Below are positions 45,380-56,600 of a DNA stretch of 64,000 bases, in pieces. Made by a program: the position numbers and the translations under genes. The notes beneath the pieces were generated by a model that was not told where the DNA came from, did no database searches, and saw only the letters and a program-made list of their open reading frames with translations. Location of the stretch: positions 558,001-622,000 of the forward strand of contig JARFXR010000002.1 in NCBI GenBank assembly GCA_029194535.1, read 5' to 3'. Within the stretch, counting starts at the first letter, position 1. Each line of letters opens with the position of its first letter. Source of the DNA: Nitrospira sp. (GTDB taxonomy: Bacteria; Nitrospirota; Nitrospiria; Nitrospirales; Nitrospiraceae).

Positions 45380-45895
45380 TTAGCACACATGAAGTACAGC
45401 ATGGGGAAACTCCGAACTTGGCGCATCAGGCGACAACGTCACCGGCAGGTGATCCAGTAGCTCCCGTGAGGAAATCTTTCCCTCCCAATATTGCAATAGA
45501 TGAGCGAACATGCGCTGTTGATCGACGCCATGTCTCTCCGCCAGAATGAAGTAGAGGAGCGGTTCAACGTGGGCGATGGTCGACAATGCCACGCAGTGGC
45601 CCTGGACCCACTCCGCCAGCCCCCGGACCATCAAGTAGACGGCGATCCCTCTCAGGTCGGCCCGCGACAGATGCTCGCGCTCCATGACTCTGCGCACTCC
45701 CTCATCCGATTCGCATAGATCGAGGAACTCTTCCAGCGCACGTTTCTTTTCGGTCGGTCCATCCTGCTCCCTCGCACGCATGAGGTCGGCGACAATGCGT
45801 GAAACCCGTTCGTGCGGCGGGGCGATGGCTTTTTCCAGCCTGTGAAGTTTGGCTCCCTTGTTCCGGGAAAGCGGCATCCTTGTCAGGAATCCCAT
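45380..45895 (-). CDS. Hypothetical helical protein
   Basis: A 171-residue soluble, helix-rich protein (VSRIVADLMRAREQDGPTEK, LEEFLDLCESDEGVRRVMER, LLYFILAERHGVDQQRMFAH). No family or catalytic motif is recognised. GGAGG five bases before ATG 45895 fixes the start. It lies 365 bases beyond the end of the large protease/giant-protein operon on the same strand, with its own promoter-like sequence upstream, and is probably an independent gene. Confidence 0.7.
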   Translation of the reverse strand: MGFLTRMPLSRNKGAKLHRLEKAIAPPHERVSRIVADLMRAREQDGPTEKKRALEEFLDLCESDEGVRRVMEREHLSRADLRGIAVYLMVRGLAEWVQGHCVALSTIAHVEPLLYFILAERHGVDQQRMFAHLLQYWEGKISSRELLDHLPVTLSPDAPSSEFPHAVLHVC

Positions 45896-46259
45896 GATGT
45901 CCTCCTTGCCTGTAAGGGCGATGGATGGGTCCATCTCTCTATGCCCTGTCACGGTGTCGCGCGTGACCCAAGCCGGCATGCAATTGAAATCGAGAACCAA
46001 GCGAGATTCAGTTGAATGACGTGCTGACGGGAGGATCGGATTGGGAAGGACTGCAGAGGTAGCGATGGAGCCTTTGATCCGGCATGGTGGCTATCTGGTG
46101 GTCTTCTACTTATGGACGCATGGGTAGGTCAAGACATCCGATACATTCTTGACGACCATCAATATCGGACATCATACCAATCGCGCGAGGTTTTGCAACC
46201 AGAAAAATATGTTTATGATCGGGGCGAGTCGGCCCTCCCATCCTGGGCGTGAGTCGTGT
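45896..46259. other. Intergenic region after the giant-protein operon
   Basis: No gene or repeat is recognised in these 364 bases. The part around 46165-46215 is comparatively A+T-rich and contains a promoter-like pair on the minus strand. No hairpin with a T-run follows the operon's last stop codon. Confidence 0.5.
46171..46198 (-). promoter_or_regulatory. Sigma-70-like promoter reading toward 45895
   Basis: On the minus strand, TTGCAA (46198-46193), a 16-base spacer and TATGAT (46176-46171). The start site would be near 46164, leaving a leader of about 270 bases before the gene at 45895. Confidence 0.4.
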
Positions 46260-48137
46260 TCACTTCGGCTTCTCCGGAACGTCGAGAATCTGGTCGAATG
46301 CCAGCCCGCTGCTGCCTTCCCCTCGACCCGTCGTCTTGCGGACTCCCAACCACTGAAACACGCGTCCGCCGTACCACCGTGTTCTCTGAAACGACTGCGT
46401 CACGAGGATACCAGCCCGAGGGACTTCTTCCTCGTGGATGAAATAGGGAGTCCGCTTCGGCTTGGCGTCCAGCCCTTCCCGCAGGAGTTCGGTGCGCGGA
46501 CGGATGCGCGCCGGGTGGTCATCGCCCTTGAGAAAGCGCAGCATCGCGGCGCGTTGCAAGCGAATCTCCCGGTTGCTGCCTGGGTCATGCACGGGAATGA
46601 ATGGAATCCAATTCTCCGGTACGGAATTCATCACCGAGTAGCGAATTTTGGCCCGATACTCGGGTTCGGGAGTCGGGCTGACTGCCGCCAGCCGTTCGAA
46701 CACCTTTCGAGTCTCAGACGCCGCTTCGAAACCGGGCTTGGGGCGTCCGTGGGGAAGCGTGATCGTCTTCTCAATGCCCCACACCATATTCGCCATCTCG
46801 TCACGCATGACCGCCACTTCTTCACGCGCAGGGCCGTCCTGTATCTTCGGCGTACTCGAAGGCAGGAGGAGCGCGAGATCGGCTGCCGCCGCCTCGTTTC
46901 CTTTTACGTTGAGTGAAAACATTCGCCAGGTCGACCACTGGTCATCGAGGCCCCGTCCCGCGGGGTCGATCCAAAACCGTTCACCGAACACGTTTGCGAC
47001 GGCTAGTCCTTTGACGCGCGACAGACTTCCCGCAGGCAATCGGAAGGGGGTCAAAAACCAGTCGTTGGCGTACGCCAAGCCGAACTCCATGACCAACAAT
47101 TTCGCCAGGTCGGTCGTACCGGGTTTGATGGCGCCAAAATTGGTTTTTCCATCTTCAAACGCCCACCAGCGAGTCAGCGGCATGCCGCTAAAAATGATGT
47201 TGGTCGGCCAGAAGGTCCGGGTGAACGTCGCCGGCGCCGGCGGAGATCCCGCCGGTTCACCCAGAGCGCGTTGAGACGTATCGAAGTCGAAGTTGTACCA
47301 GTCCAAGTGGCCGTGATAGTACTCGTCCGCCGCCAGCACGTCTTCTCCGTCGGACTTCGGTGCGGCGCAGGCGAACTGATATTCGAGATAGTCGGAGCGC
47401 CAAGCCTTCTGTTGCGGATCTTCCGGCTGATAGAACTGCCGCTCGTACCAGGCTCTAAAGGCAATCATCGCCGTGTTCAACGGCGCGGCGGGTCCCGCGG
47501 TGATCGACGTCCAGTCCGGGGCGAAGTTGCTCTCCTTAAGAAAGCTATGGAATTCGTAGCCGTCCAACGCCCGGCCGCCGGACACTGCGGCGAACTGTTG
47601 CCACGCTTCGCGATGCGCGCACACCGCCGCATCCGCGGCCGCGTCGGGATCGGGCCGCGCGATAGGGAAGCGGGTCAGGAAGTCGGCTCGCACACCCGCG
47701 CCGACACCGGCCGCGGCGAGTAGCTTCAACCAGTAACGCCCCATCACCAGCCGCAGATCCAGCGCGACCTTCTGATCTCCCTGACGAAACGCGATCGGCA
47801 GCTGCTCGACCTGCGTCTCCAGCGGGATGGTCTCGTCGAACGGCCTCGCTGCGTGGCCGTCAGGCTTGTATGTGTGGGGGCGCGCCGATTCCATATGAAT
47901 TTTCGCCAGTGCGGGAGATCCGGCGTCTTCTCCCTTGAATTCGCCCATCTGCCATTGCCGGCTGAGCATCCATAGGGCGTCATGAATCTCGGCGCGCAAC
48001 GCGCGATCGAAGCTCGTGCGATTGCGCGGGCGACCTTCGGTGCGTTCCCAGGTGACGATCGACGGGTTGGCGCGAGCCAGCACCGCGGCCTTCATATCGG
48101 TGACGAGAGTCGAGGAGAGCGCGTTGATCAATGGCAT
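46260..48137 (-). CDS. Large hypothetical protein (625 aa), last gene of the giant-protein operon
   Basis: A 625-residue protein without signal peptide or membrane helix. The N-terminal third has HDALWMLSRQWQMGEFKGEDAG-like sequence, and the middle is rich in aromatic residues (WYERQFYQPEDPQQKAWRSD, DEYYHGHLDWYNFDFDTS, FWPTNIIFSGMPLTRWWAFE). I recognise no domain, but the clean block structure implies a folded, conserved protein. It starts four bases after the 1826-residue gene and is surely co-translated with it. Confidence 0.8.
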   Translation of the reverse strand: MPLINALSSTLVTDMKAAVLARANPSIVTWERTEGRPRNRTSFDRALRAEIHDALWMLSRQWQMGEFKGEDAGSPALAKIHMESARPHTYKPDGHAARPFDETIPLETQVEQLPIAFRQGDQKVALDLRLVMGRYWLKLLAAAGVGAGVRADFLTRFPIARPDPDAAADAAVCAHREAWQQFAAVSGGRALDGYEFHSFLKESNFAPDWTSITAGPAAPLNTAMIAFRAWYERQFYQPEDPQQKAWRSDYLEYQFACAAPKSDGEDVLAADEYYHGHLDWYNFDFDTSQRALGEPAGSPPAPATFTRTFWPTNIIFSGMPLTRWWAFEDGKTNFGAIKPGTTDLAKLLVMEFGLAYANDWFLTPFRLPAGSLSRVKGLAVANVFGERFWIDPAGRGLDDQWSTWRMFSLNVKGNEAAAADLALLLPSSTPKIQDGPAREEVAVMRDEMANMVWGIEKTITLPHGRPKPGFEAASETRKVFERLAAVSPTPEPEYRAKIRYSVMNSVPENWIPFIPVHDPGSNREIRLQRAAMLRFLKGDDHPARIRPRTELLREGLDAKPKRTPYFIHEEEVPRAGILVTQSFQRTRWYGGRVFQWLGVRKTTGRGEGSSGLAFDQILDVPEKPK

Positions 48138-48141
48138 AACG

Positions 48142-51100
48142 TCACAACCTATTCAAAGTGACTGCCGTGAAATTCCGAGCCGCACGAGCCAGGATATCGG
48201 CGGAAATCGTCATCGGCGACCACGACGTCTCAGTCAGGACAGCCGGAAGCAGCGCGGCGAACTGCCGGCCCAGTGCGTCAGGCTCCACAGCCCGTGTGCG
48301 CGCGGCATCGAGGGCCTCGTTGAGTGAAGCCACGATGTCGTTCCACCGCCATGCTCCGGTAAAGGCGGCCGGCGTAGCCAACAACCAGACCTGCGGAGGC
48401 TCCGCGTTGGGTCGGTCAAAGTGGAAGGCCAGGCCTGTGACCTCCTCCTGTTGCGGGATCACTTCCGTCCATTCGTCCACCAGCAGGCCGCATTGAAAGA
48501 TGTCGGGCTGGAACACCTCGCTGTAGTGGGCGGTGTACAGCAAGCGCTCGGTCTCGAGCGTATTGGCCCCGTTTCCAGGATCGAATTCGAGAGCCAGCCA
48601 ATTCTCGCCCGCATGAAAAGGCAACTGCAGCGGTCTCAATATCGGTTCGGTCAGCCCGAACGCCCCGTTGAGTACCACAGTGTTTTCCAAGTGAAACATC
48701 TTCTCCCGTACCCGCGCCACGCCGTGCAGCCATTCGTCCACCGGCAGCGGCAGCGGACTTTCCGGACGAGTGGAGACGTATGTGAGAAGACTGTCCGAAG
48801 CATCCAACGCGTTCTTCCATTCCGATCCCGCGGCCGTCGTGGTCTTGAAGCTCGGAATCATGCGGAAGTCGTCGCCGAGAAGCATTCGTCCAGCCTCGCC
48901 GAGCAGCGTGACTTGCTCGACGGGGTCGGCCGATGCATGGTGCGCGGCAACGGCTGCAGACGCCGCATCCAAGCGGCGGGTGGCTTCGGCGACGATCGCT
49001 TGCGTGCCTGTGACGAACCGGTCCAGCATGAGTCGCATGGCCGTGGTTTGATCCGTCAGGCTGAACGCCGTCGGATCGAAATCTGTCAACGGCAATTGCG
49101 CCACGATCTGCTGATGCAACCCGAACAGCGTGCCGGGCTGCGCCGCTGTGATGTTTTGCAGCACGGTGAGCTTCGCCTCGAACAGATTTTGCCGGTTCAC
49201 CGCCTCGGCCAACATGGCGGCCGGTGCAAGATCGAGCGGCAGGGCTGCGGTCGAAACCAGAACCGCGGCCTCCCGCAACCGCGGGGCATCCGCGCCGGTG
49301 GGAACCACCAATGCGGTCGTGATCACGCGGGAAGCCGCCAGGCGATCGGACCAGTCTTTCGTCAACGCGTTCAGCTTCTTCACCACCGCGGCATAAATGT
49401 CACCCCGGTCCTGCCACGTCATGGCAAAACCGGCGTGCGGCACGCCGAACAGATTGCACCTCGCCGATAGCCCGCCGAATTGCACAAGGTGGGCGTCGAG
49501 ATTCGTAAGAATGTTGCCGGTTGCATCGGGCTCAACCCCCGCGAGGAATGTGTTCGCTTGGGTTCGCAGCGCGGTCAGCGCCAGTGCCACGGCGTCAATC
49601 CGGCTCGAATCCAGACGGATCGTCCCGAGGTTGGAAACGGTGGCTTCCCCCGGCAACTGCACGTCCGTCGCCTGGAGCGGACGCGAACGCAGCAAGAGCG
49701 CCCGCAAGCTCGTCAACAAGGGCATCGCCTCGAACAAGGTGATCTTCCCGGCCTCCGGCTCGGTGAAAGCGAGCGTGATGCGCGTGTGCGGGCGTATATC
49801 GGGTCGCGCGGTCACAAACCTCAGGACCAGATCCTCGAGCGCCGTGGCCGTCTGAGTCGCGGCCTCGTTCACCATGAACAACAGGTCAAGAGGATCAAGG
49901 CCCAGATCGGCCTGTCTGACGAAGACCCGAACGGGGTTCCCGGCCGGGTCGGAGTACCGCACGACGAGGCCCAAGTCGTCGGGCGCAGGCAGGTGATCCG
50001 CCAGCCAATCGTTCACGCTCGGTTCACCTTGCTTGCGCGGGTTGTCACCAGGGGCCGCGGTCTTGTCCGAACGCAGGTGAATGGCGACGCGATGGGTCAA
50101 GGTGTATCCGCTGCGCGGCGTGCGGACCACTTCCGGATCCGGCGCCGGGTCCGCGCCCGCGTATGCGTTCATGGTCGCCGCGGCTCGGTCGGCGTTGCCC
50201 ATCACCACCTGGTGCACGCTCTCCGCCATGGCCACGTCCGCCACTCCATCCGCCGAGTCGAACAACTCGCGCGCGAACGACGTCACGCGAGTCCGTTCGG
50301 CCGGCGTCGATCCGGGAAGAATCGCGGCAAGCGGATCCGGGTTGCTTTGATTGCTGTCAAGGAAGTTCATCAGCGCGAATCCATCCACCACGTTGTTCGC
50401 TTCAATGAATTCGACCGGGGTGTTCGGCGTTTGCGTCGACTTCAGCTTCTGGGCGTTGAGCGAGAACTGATTCCGCAGGTCGAGGATGAACTTGTCTAAT
50501 CCTGTGCCGTCATCGTGCAAACGCCGCTCCAGGTGATAACCGAGCAACGCGCCAAGCTTTTGCCCGTTACGAATGCCGTCGATCAATCCTAGGGACCTGC
50601 GCACGCGTTCCGAAGACAGGTTGATCGACAGCAGGTCCGGATGTGAGGGAGTGGCGGTGGCTCGATACCCGTTGCGAAGTACGGCGGCGGTGACGGCGTG
50701 GTTCAGCGAAGGCGCATGAACGAACCCGCCGTTGTTGCTGTCGCGCATCAATTGAGGTTGCCCCGGCGCGTTGTTGAACACCCGGTCGAGCGCGCCTTCC
50801 AGCCGGACCGGCGTCAGCCTTCTGGGTTGAGGCTTCACGCCCTCGAGCCAACCGTACGCTCCGATGTGAATGCCGCGGCGCGCGCCTGCGTTCTCGGCGC
50901 GGTCGGCAAACCGCATGAACGACAATTGCAAATGGTTCAGCCCCGTCTTCCAGGCGTCCAGCCGGTAATGGCACACATCGAAATGTTCGCGCAGCAACCG
51001 TTCCAACGGGGCGGTGGGCGTCTTGACCAGCCGCTCGAGCGCGGCCAGGAGGTCGCGCAGTTCGTCCGCCTCGCTGAGCGTTTCGATTGAGTCGACGATG

Positions 51101-53622
51101 TACTGGGCGAGCGGGTAGTTCGCGCGGCCTGTGACCTGAGGGAAATCCAAATACAGATGAGCCCAGGGGCTTTCGGACGTGACCGCTTTGTCATGGGCCG
51201 GCGCGGCGACGTGGATGAACGTCTGCGGCGCCTTCCAACCGGCGAATAGGTCGGCGCTGACGAACGGCCGCTTGACGTGTCGCGATGCACGTTCGAACGC
51301 CAGCAGCAACGCTTGGCGGAGAAACAGATACAGGAGGGCGTTCGGTTTGTTCCCGTCGGTGAACCCGACTTCACGGCGAATATCGTCCACCGAGTCGCGC
51401 CCCTTCTTCAGCAGCCATCCGATGTAATTGAGCGGAGCGGGTGCGGGCGTGTACTCACGTACCGGAGCTGTTTCCGATGCAGGACGATCATCGACCAGGA
51501 TGTCGTGCAGTTGAAACGGCCGGCCGAAGTAATTGCGCGACAGAATGTCCGGAATGTCGATGCCCTGGTGCCCGAGCTCGCGCAAGAGCAGTCCTCCCGC
51601 TGCGTCGGGCGTCTGTTTCAACGTATCCGGCGCGCCGTTCAAACCGAGGACCACGGTGTTGTAGCTCACGTTGTACGGCTCGCCGAGCACGGCGTGGACC
51701 TCTTCGCACAGGGGATGCAAGCCCAAGACGTCGAGCAGCGTCTGCTGCGGATCGGGATCGCCCGGCGCGCCGATTTGCTTGACCTTGTCGGCCAAGCCTC
51801 GCCAGATCGTATCGAGCTTCAGCAGCAGCTCATACAACCGCATCGTATACACCGAGTCGGCGTCCTTGCGTTCTGCCGACTGCTTGACCCAACCCAGAGT
51901 GCGGAACGGTGAAATCGGGAGAATCCCATACGGTTGGCGGCCGATCCGAACCGCAGGCGCCGGGCCGCGGCCGGAGACGTACTTCAAGAAAAATGATCGC
52001 GTCTGCCGTATCGCTGTATCGTCCAGCACGGGATTCAGCATGCGCTCGAAATAATAGCCCCAGGTGGCGGGCCATAACGCTGTATTGATGGCGCGCGCCT
52101 CGAGTTGATCCTTCTGCCCTGCGTTGGGGACTTGCTGCAGGACCGCCGGGTCGAGTCCCAGCCACTCGGCCAGCCACTGGCCGTCGGCTTTGCGCAGAGG
52201 ATCGGCGCTCGGAGTGAACTGCGTCGAGCTCTTCACGAACACGTCGTAGCTGTCGTCAGGATCGTCGGTGCGGTTGAAGGGCGATGTCGCTTCCTCCGTA
52301 TTGTTTGTCGGCGTTCCTTGCGGCACGATCGCGAAACCGCTCCGGCTATACAGATGATGTGTGAACAGGTCCTGCAAGTCTGCAGCGTTTCGTTCCGCAT
52401 CCGCACTCAGGCGGATGCCCACGACAAATACCCTCTCGAACCCGTCGGCGGCTTGGCTGGGACTGAGAGGCACCTTCAGGCCGAGGCCCTTGGCCTCCGC
52501 GGCTGCGAAATCCGTCATCCACCGAATGTCCTCGGCAATTTGTAGATCGCCCGCGTCCTCAACGAATTGTTGGGCTTCTGTCGGATCAGGTCCCGTCGTC
52601 AGCGGAAGCACGACAGGATTGAACGGCATCTGCAACGGCGGCTGCCCGCTGTTTTGACCGATGAAGATGAAGCGGTCCGGAAACAGATATACCTTGGGGG
52701 GCTCGGTCCAGGACAAGTTCTTCGTGTCCAGCTCGGACAGCGGCGGAAACCGCAACAGCGCGACGTCCGGATTCGTCTCCGCAGACGCGGCCCACGCTCG
52801 AATGTTGTCCGGCACGAAGTCGCGAACGATCTGTTCCGCCAGAGCCACGGAGCTTCCGGGCGCACCGGCCAGGTTCTGGAACGCGGTGTCCGACAGCGTC
52901 GCGTCGCCTCGAGCCTGCCAGACCGCCCGCCAGTAGTCGGCAATCACATTCTGCGGCAACGGTAAGGGCTGGTCGGCGGCGATTACCAGCACGATGGCTT
53001 CCGGTCGCGCCTTGGCGGGCTTATCGGCGGCATTGAGCGGAGCGAACTGCTGCAGAATCCATGCTGCCCGACCGGACCCTACGCTCCCCACCAAACCTCG
53101 CCAGGCAGCTCGCTCCTGATCCTCGATCCCGCCGGCCTTCCAGGATTCGATGTAATACCGTCTCGCCGCTCTGACCTCGGTGCCCGAGAGCGCCGTCTCG
53201 AACGTGTCGATCAAGCAGTCGTCGGGATAGATCCGGACCCAGAGTTCGGATCGCATGAACCGCGTCTCAATCCGTACCGGGAACATCAGCAGAGGGATGC
53301 CGTCGTCAAGACGCTCCACAAATTGCGCCGGATCGCTGAAGGCAAAGAAGTCGCGTGCAAATCGATCCATTGATCTGCGCGCGACCGTGTATTGCGTTTC
53401 GGCTTCCTTGAGCGCATTGGCGGCGTTCGCGCGATCCTTGCGCAATTGAACCAGCCGTTGCACGGCGTCGAGATTGTGCTCTCCGGCTCGGCGCTCGAGC
53501 TGGGCGATCTGCGCGTCCAAGCGCTGCAAGAGCCGGTTCGCGGCCGCGCGCGCTTTTCGAGCTTCGGAGTGTTTGTCACGCGCCTGATTCAGTTGTTGAC
53601 GAACTTGCTCGAACTCGCTCAT
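48142..53622 (-). CDS. Giant hypothetical protein (1826 aa)
   Basis: An N-terminal coiled coil (about 1-95: charged heptads with ANRLLQRLDAQIAQLERRAG) precedes many globular blocks: FPVRIETRFMRSELWVRIYP (about 115-135), WPATWGYYFERMLNP, VRIGRQPYGILPISPFRTLG (about 560), RRGIHIGAYGWLEGVKPQPR, GGFVHAPSLNHAVTAAVLRN and LGALLGYHLERRLHD (about 1000-1050). No signal peptide or membrane helix. I recall uncharacterised homologues in other phyla carrying the last two blocks, but no function. It is six bases after the 1110-residue gene and four before the 625-residue gene. The size, coiled coil and lack of catalytic motifs suggest a structural or scaffold part; this is an inference. Confidence 0.85.
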   Translation of the reverse strand: MSEFEQVRQQLNQARDKHSEARKARAAANRLLQRLDAQIAQLERRAGEHNLDAVQRLVQLRKDRANAANALKEAETQYTVARRSMDRFARDFFAFSDPAQFVERLDDGIPLLMFPVRIETRFMRSELWVRIYPDDCLIDTFETALSGTEVRAARRYYIESWKAGGIEDQERAAWRGLVGSVGSGRAAWILQQFAPLNAADKPAKARPEAIVLVIAADQPLPLPQNVIADYWRAVWQARGDATLSDTAFQNLAGAPGSSVALAEQIVRDFVPDNIRAWAASAETNPDVALLRFPPLSELDTKNLSWTEPPKVYLFPDRFIFIGQNSGQPPLQMPFNPVVLPLTTGPDPTEAQQFVEDAGDLQIAEDIRWMTDFAAAEAKGLGLKVPLSPSQAADGFERVFVVGIRLSADAERNAADLQDLFTHHLYSRSGFAIVPQGTPTNNTEEATSPFNRTDDPDDSYDVFVKSSTQFTPSADPLRKADGQWLAEWLGLDPAVLQQVPNAGQKDQLEARAINTALWPATWGYYFERMLNPVLDDTAIRQTRSFFLKYVSGRGPAPAVRIGRQPYGILPISPFRTLGWVKQSAERKDADSVYTMRLYELLLKLDTIWRGLADKVKQIGAPGDPDPQQTLLDVLGLHPLCEEVHAVLGEPYNVSYNTVVLGLNGAPDTLKQTPDAAGGLLLRELGHQGIDIPDILSRNYFGRPFQLHDILVDDRPASETAPVREYTPAPAPLNYIGWLLKKGRDSVDDIRREVGFTDGNKPNALLYLFLRQALLLAFERASRHVKRPFVSADLFAGWKAPQTFIHVAAPAHDKAVTSESPWAHLYLDFPQVTGRANYPLAQYIVDSIETLSEADELRDLLAALERLVKTPTAPLERLLREHFDVCHYRLDAWKTGLNHLQLSFMRFADRAENAGARRGIHIGAYGWLEGVKPQPRRLTPVRLEGALDRVFNNAPGQPQLMRDSNNGGFVHAPSLNHAVTAAVLRNGYRATATPSHPDLLSINLSSERVRRSLGLIDGIRNGQKLGALLGYHLERRLHDDGTGLDKFILDLRNQFSLNAQKLKSTQTPNTPVEFIEANNVVDGFALMNFLDSNQSNPDPLAAILPGSTPAERTRVTSFARELFDSADGVADVAMAESVHQVVMGNADRAAATMNAYAGADPAPDPEVVRTPRSGYTLTHRVAIHLRSDKTAAPGDNPRKQGEPSVNDWLADHLPAPDDLGLVVRYSDPAGNPVRVFVRQADLGLDPLDLLFMVNEAATQTATALEDLVLRFVTARPDIRPHTRITLAFTEPEAGKITLFEAMPLLTSLRALLLRSRPLQATDVQLPGEATVSNLGTIRLDSSRIDAVALALTALRTQANTFLAGVEPDATGNILTNLDAHLVQFGGLSARCNLFGVPHAGFAMTWQDRGDIYAAVVKKLNALTKDWSDRLAASRVITTALVVPTGADAPRLREAAVLVSTAALPLDLAPAAMLAEAVNRQNLFEAKLTVLQNITAAQPGTLFGLHQQIVAQLPLTDFDPTAFSLTDQTTAMRLMLDRFVTGTQAIVAEATRRLDAASAAVAAHHASADPVEQVTLLGEAGRMLLGDDFRMIPSFKTTTAAGSEWKNALDASDSLLTYVSTRPESPLPLPVDEWLHGVARVREKMFHLENTVVLNGAFGLTEPILRPLQLPFHAGENWLALEFDPGNGANTLETERLLYTAHYSEVFQPDIFQCGLLVDEWTEVIPQQEEVTGLAFHFDRPNAEPPQVWLLATPAAFTGAWRWNDIVASLNEALDAARTRAVEPDALGRQFAALLPAVLTETSWSPMTISADILARAARNFTAVTLNRL

Positions 53623-53628
53623 CGTCCT

Positions 53629-56600
53629 TTACCTTGGCAGCATTTCCGACCCGTGCACGGCCACCAGAACCGGCACTTGATAGAGCACATAGGCGATGTC
53701 GGCGGCATTCGAAACGTTGGTCCATCGAATGTCGTCGTCCTCATGGGCTTGTTGCAGGATCCCCTGGGGATCGTCGGCTCCCGGAGGAGTGATGTGTAAA
53801 TCGTTTTGGGCCGCGCGAAGGAACGTAGAGTCCTGCTCCTGAACATCGCCCCAACCGAGATCGTTCCACGTTCGAAAGACATTGTTGTTTCCTTCGTCGA
53901 GACCGAATCGCGGCTCGCCCGGGCGCTCCTTGATGACGAAGAACCAACCCGGATCATCCGGCGCGGTGGGCGTTTCGCCCTTGGCATCGTCTATCGTCAA
54001 GTCGAATCCGAAAAAGTAAATATCGGGATATACCTGCGCGCTATAGAGCGGTGTTTTCACTTTGTCGCGCGGCGGGTTCTCTTCTTCGGAAGCCGGAATC
54101 TCCACCAGGACCCGCGGCCGGCCGCGATCGATGGCACCCGACGGCCTGTCCCCCACACGCCGCCAGTCGGCGCGATGTGCGTAGATGACCGCGTTGGGAT
54201 AACGTTTCAGCAGTTCGCCCCGAATCACCAACACAACCTCTTCGCGCGGGGGCGCCGTGGCGTCCTTCGGGTCGTTCCGTCCCAATTCTGAATCCTTCGG
54301 CCACTTGTGTATTTCCTCGATGTCGAACAATTGCTCGCGTCGTTGCTGCGCTTTGGGATCATGCGGGTCGAGATACGCGCGCACATCCCAGAACTGCCGG
54401 AAATAACTGCCGCGCTGGTCGGTGGGGAATTCGCGCCACAGCAGCTCACGGGCGAATTCATGATTGACCCCCACCATATACGATTCGATGAATTTCTGGT
54501 TTGTCTCGAGCAATGAGATGGTGTTCTGCTCGATCAGATGGATGTTGGGCAGGAACAGTTCCGGCGAAATATCCCGCAGCGGTTCGTACATCGGCAGATC
54601 GATCTTCGGATATTCCATGATGTCGTCGAAATCGAACACGAGGTTGCCCGCGATGCGGCCTGGAACGGCAATCTGACTCCAGACCCGCGGCGGTAGGGTG
54701 CGGGCGGGTTCCGTGCCGAGCACGGTTGCGTTGACGAATGCGGTCACATCCAGCCTTACGGGTTCCGGAGGCCGAGGTGCTGCGGCCACCGTCTGTTGAA
54801 AGGTGAAGAGCCCGCGCAACGCCGTCTTGAAATTCGTGGCTTCAGGGCTGTCGACATCGCCGGTGCCGGGCCGAAATCCGCTGCCGGGTTGACTCAAGTG
54901 GAAATCCGGACTCTTGGGCAACTCGTCCACCGCTTCTGGCGCGCGGCCTGATTCGCCGAGCATGTCGGCGACTTGAGTCTGGTGCCGCCAGCTCCGCATG
55001 ATTTGCAAGCCGTAATATCCGGCGCCTACGGCAAGCCCGCCGACCGCCACGGCGGCGGCCGGCGGAAAAACGATGACGAGCAGCAAGAGAATCAGCAGGC
55101 CGATCCCCAAGGGAATCCATGGCAGCCAGGCGTATCGACGCAGCAACGGCAGCAGCCAAGCCGGCGCGCCCCTGGGCTCCACCTGCCGGGCGACTTGATC
55201 GATCGTCGGCAAACTGGGTGGCAGCGATTTGGGCGCAGCCGGCGCGATATCGCCGTTATTCCACCGCTGCAGCAGGCCTTGTGCCGCAGGGCCCGCTAAC
55301 GCCCCCAACCCCGCGAGCTTCATGGCGCGACTGCCGGAGCGGACCGACTTCCGGAACGGCGCCGAGATGGCGGTCCGCGTCAGCGGGCTTGCGCTCACTC
55401 GGTAGCCCAATGTGACACCACCGCCCACGATTCGCCGCTGGACCGCCCCAGTGAAGAGGATCAGCTTTTCAGGATGCGCTTCCGCGAGCGACTTCACGTA
55501 AGCCGCATGCCACTGTTTTCCCACCGCCAGCGCAAACTGTCCCCGCCGCAGGCGACGGTTGGCCTCCAGGACATCGCCTAACTGCTCCCAGGCTTTGTCC
55601 ATGTACGTTTCCTGATTGTCCTGCACGACTCTTGTGCCGAAGCCTGAAGCGACGCGATAGCGCGGATCGAGGTTCAACTCATGAAGCCAGTTCCGATTGT
55701 GAGCCACGTCGCTGCCGCCGCGCTCCTTGAGCACCCGGCTGACAGCCGCGTGCCAGCGGCCGTACACCGGCGGCGTCACCACCGGATCGTCACTGTCGTC
55801 GGCTGGAATCGGGGGAAGACCGGCGCCGGCATTGGCCGCCGATGCGCTCGTCGCGGCGTAATCGTCGGCCAGATTGAGCAATGCCGCCAAACGCCCCTGG
55901 AACGGTTGCGGATAGGGATTGGCAGGCGGCGTGGCCCACCGATCGTACTTGTCGAACTCTGCCTTATCTTCGGGCTTCAGTGTCGAGTACGGTACGCGAA
56001 GTGCGCCTCCCAATCGCAGAATGTCGTTGAGCATGCCCAGGTTCGGCAGCGAGGCGCCGGGATTTTGCACATCCATGTCGCGCAGGCCGACGCGCACGTC
56101 CATCGGTCGAGGCTTCAACAAACGCACAAGGAACTCGAAGTCGCCCATCGCGCCCGTGCGGAACTGCCAGCGAAAGTAGTACGGAAAGCTGCCGGCTTCC
56201 GGTCTCGCGGCGCCGCCCCACGCGGGCGCGGCCGCATCGAGGTCTGGCGGGATGTCCAGGTTCAGCCCCGCCCGACGGCCCGTTTCAAACGCCGGGACGA
56301 CGAAGGCGTGATAGGTCTTGTTCTCGGCCAAATCGCGCGGGCTCATCAGCCGGGAGTAGGCCATGTCCGTATTTGTTCGCAGGATGGATTCGAACTGCGA
56401 CAGCGCCGCACCGGTGTCCGGGGCTACGACCTCGGCTCCGGCGTGCAGCGCCTGATTCACGTGCACGTGGGCCCAGGCCCAGAGCTCGTCATGCCGCGGC
56501 AGCAACTTGGTCAGATCGCCTTTGATGGTGATGAACGGAAGAGGCCGGTTCTGAATATTCTTGCCGTCCTCAAATTCCGTCGCCTCTTCGAGGACGAGCA

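Noticed and set aside
48421-50499. Plus-strand frames of 349 and 339 codons inside the 1826-residue gene
   Set aside because: Antisense shadows; they overlap each other's surroundings, lack ribosome sites and break the tight operon on the opposite strand.
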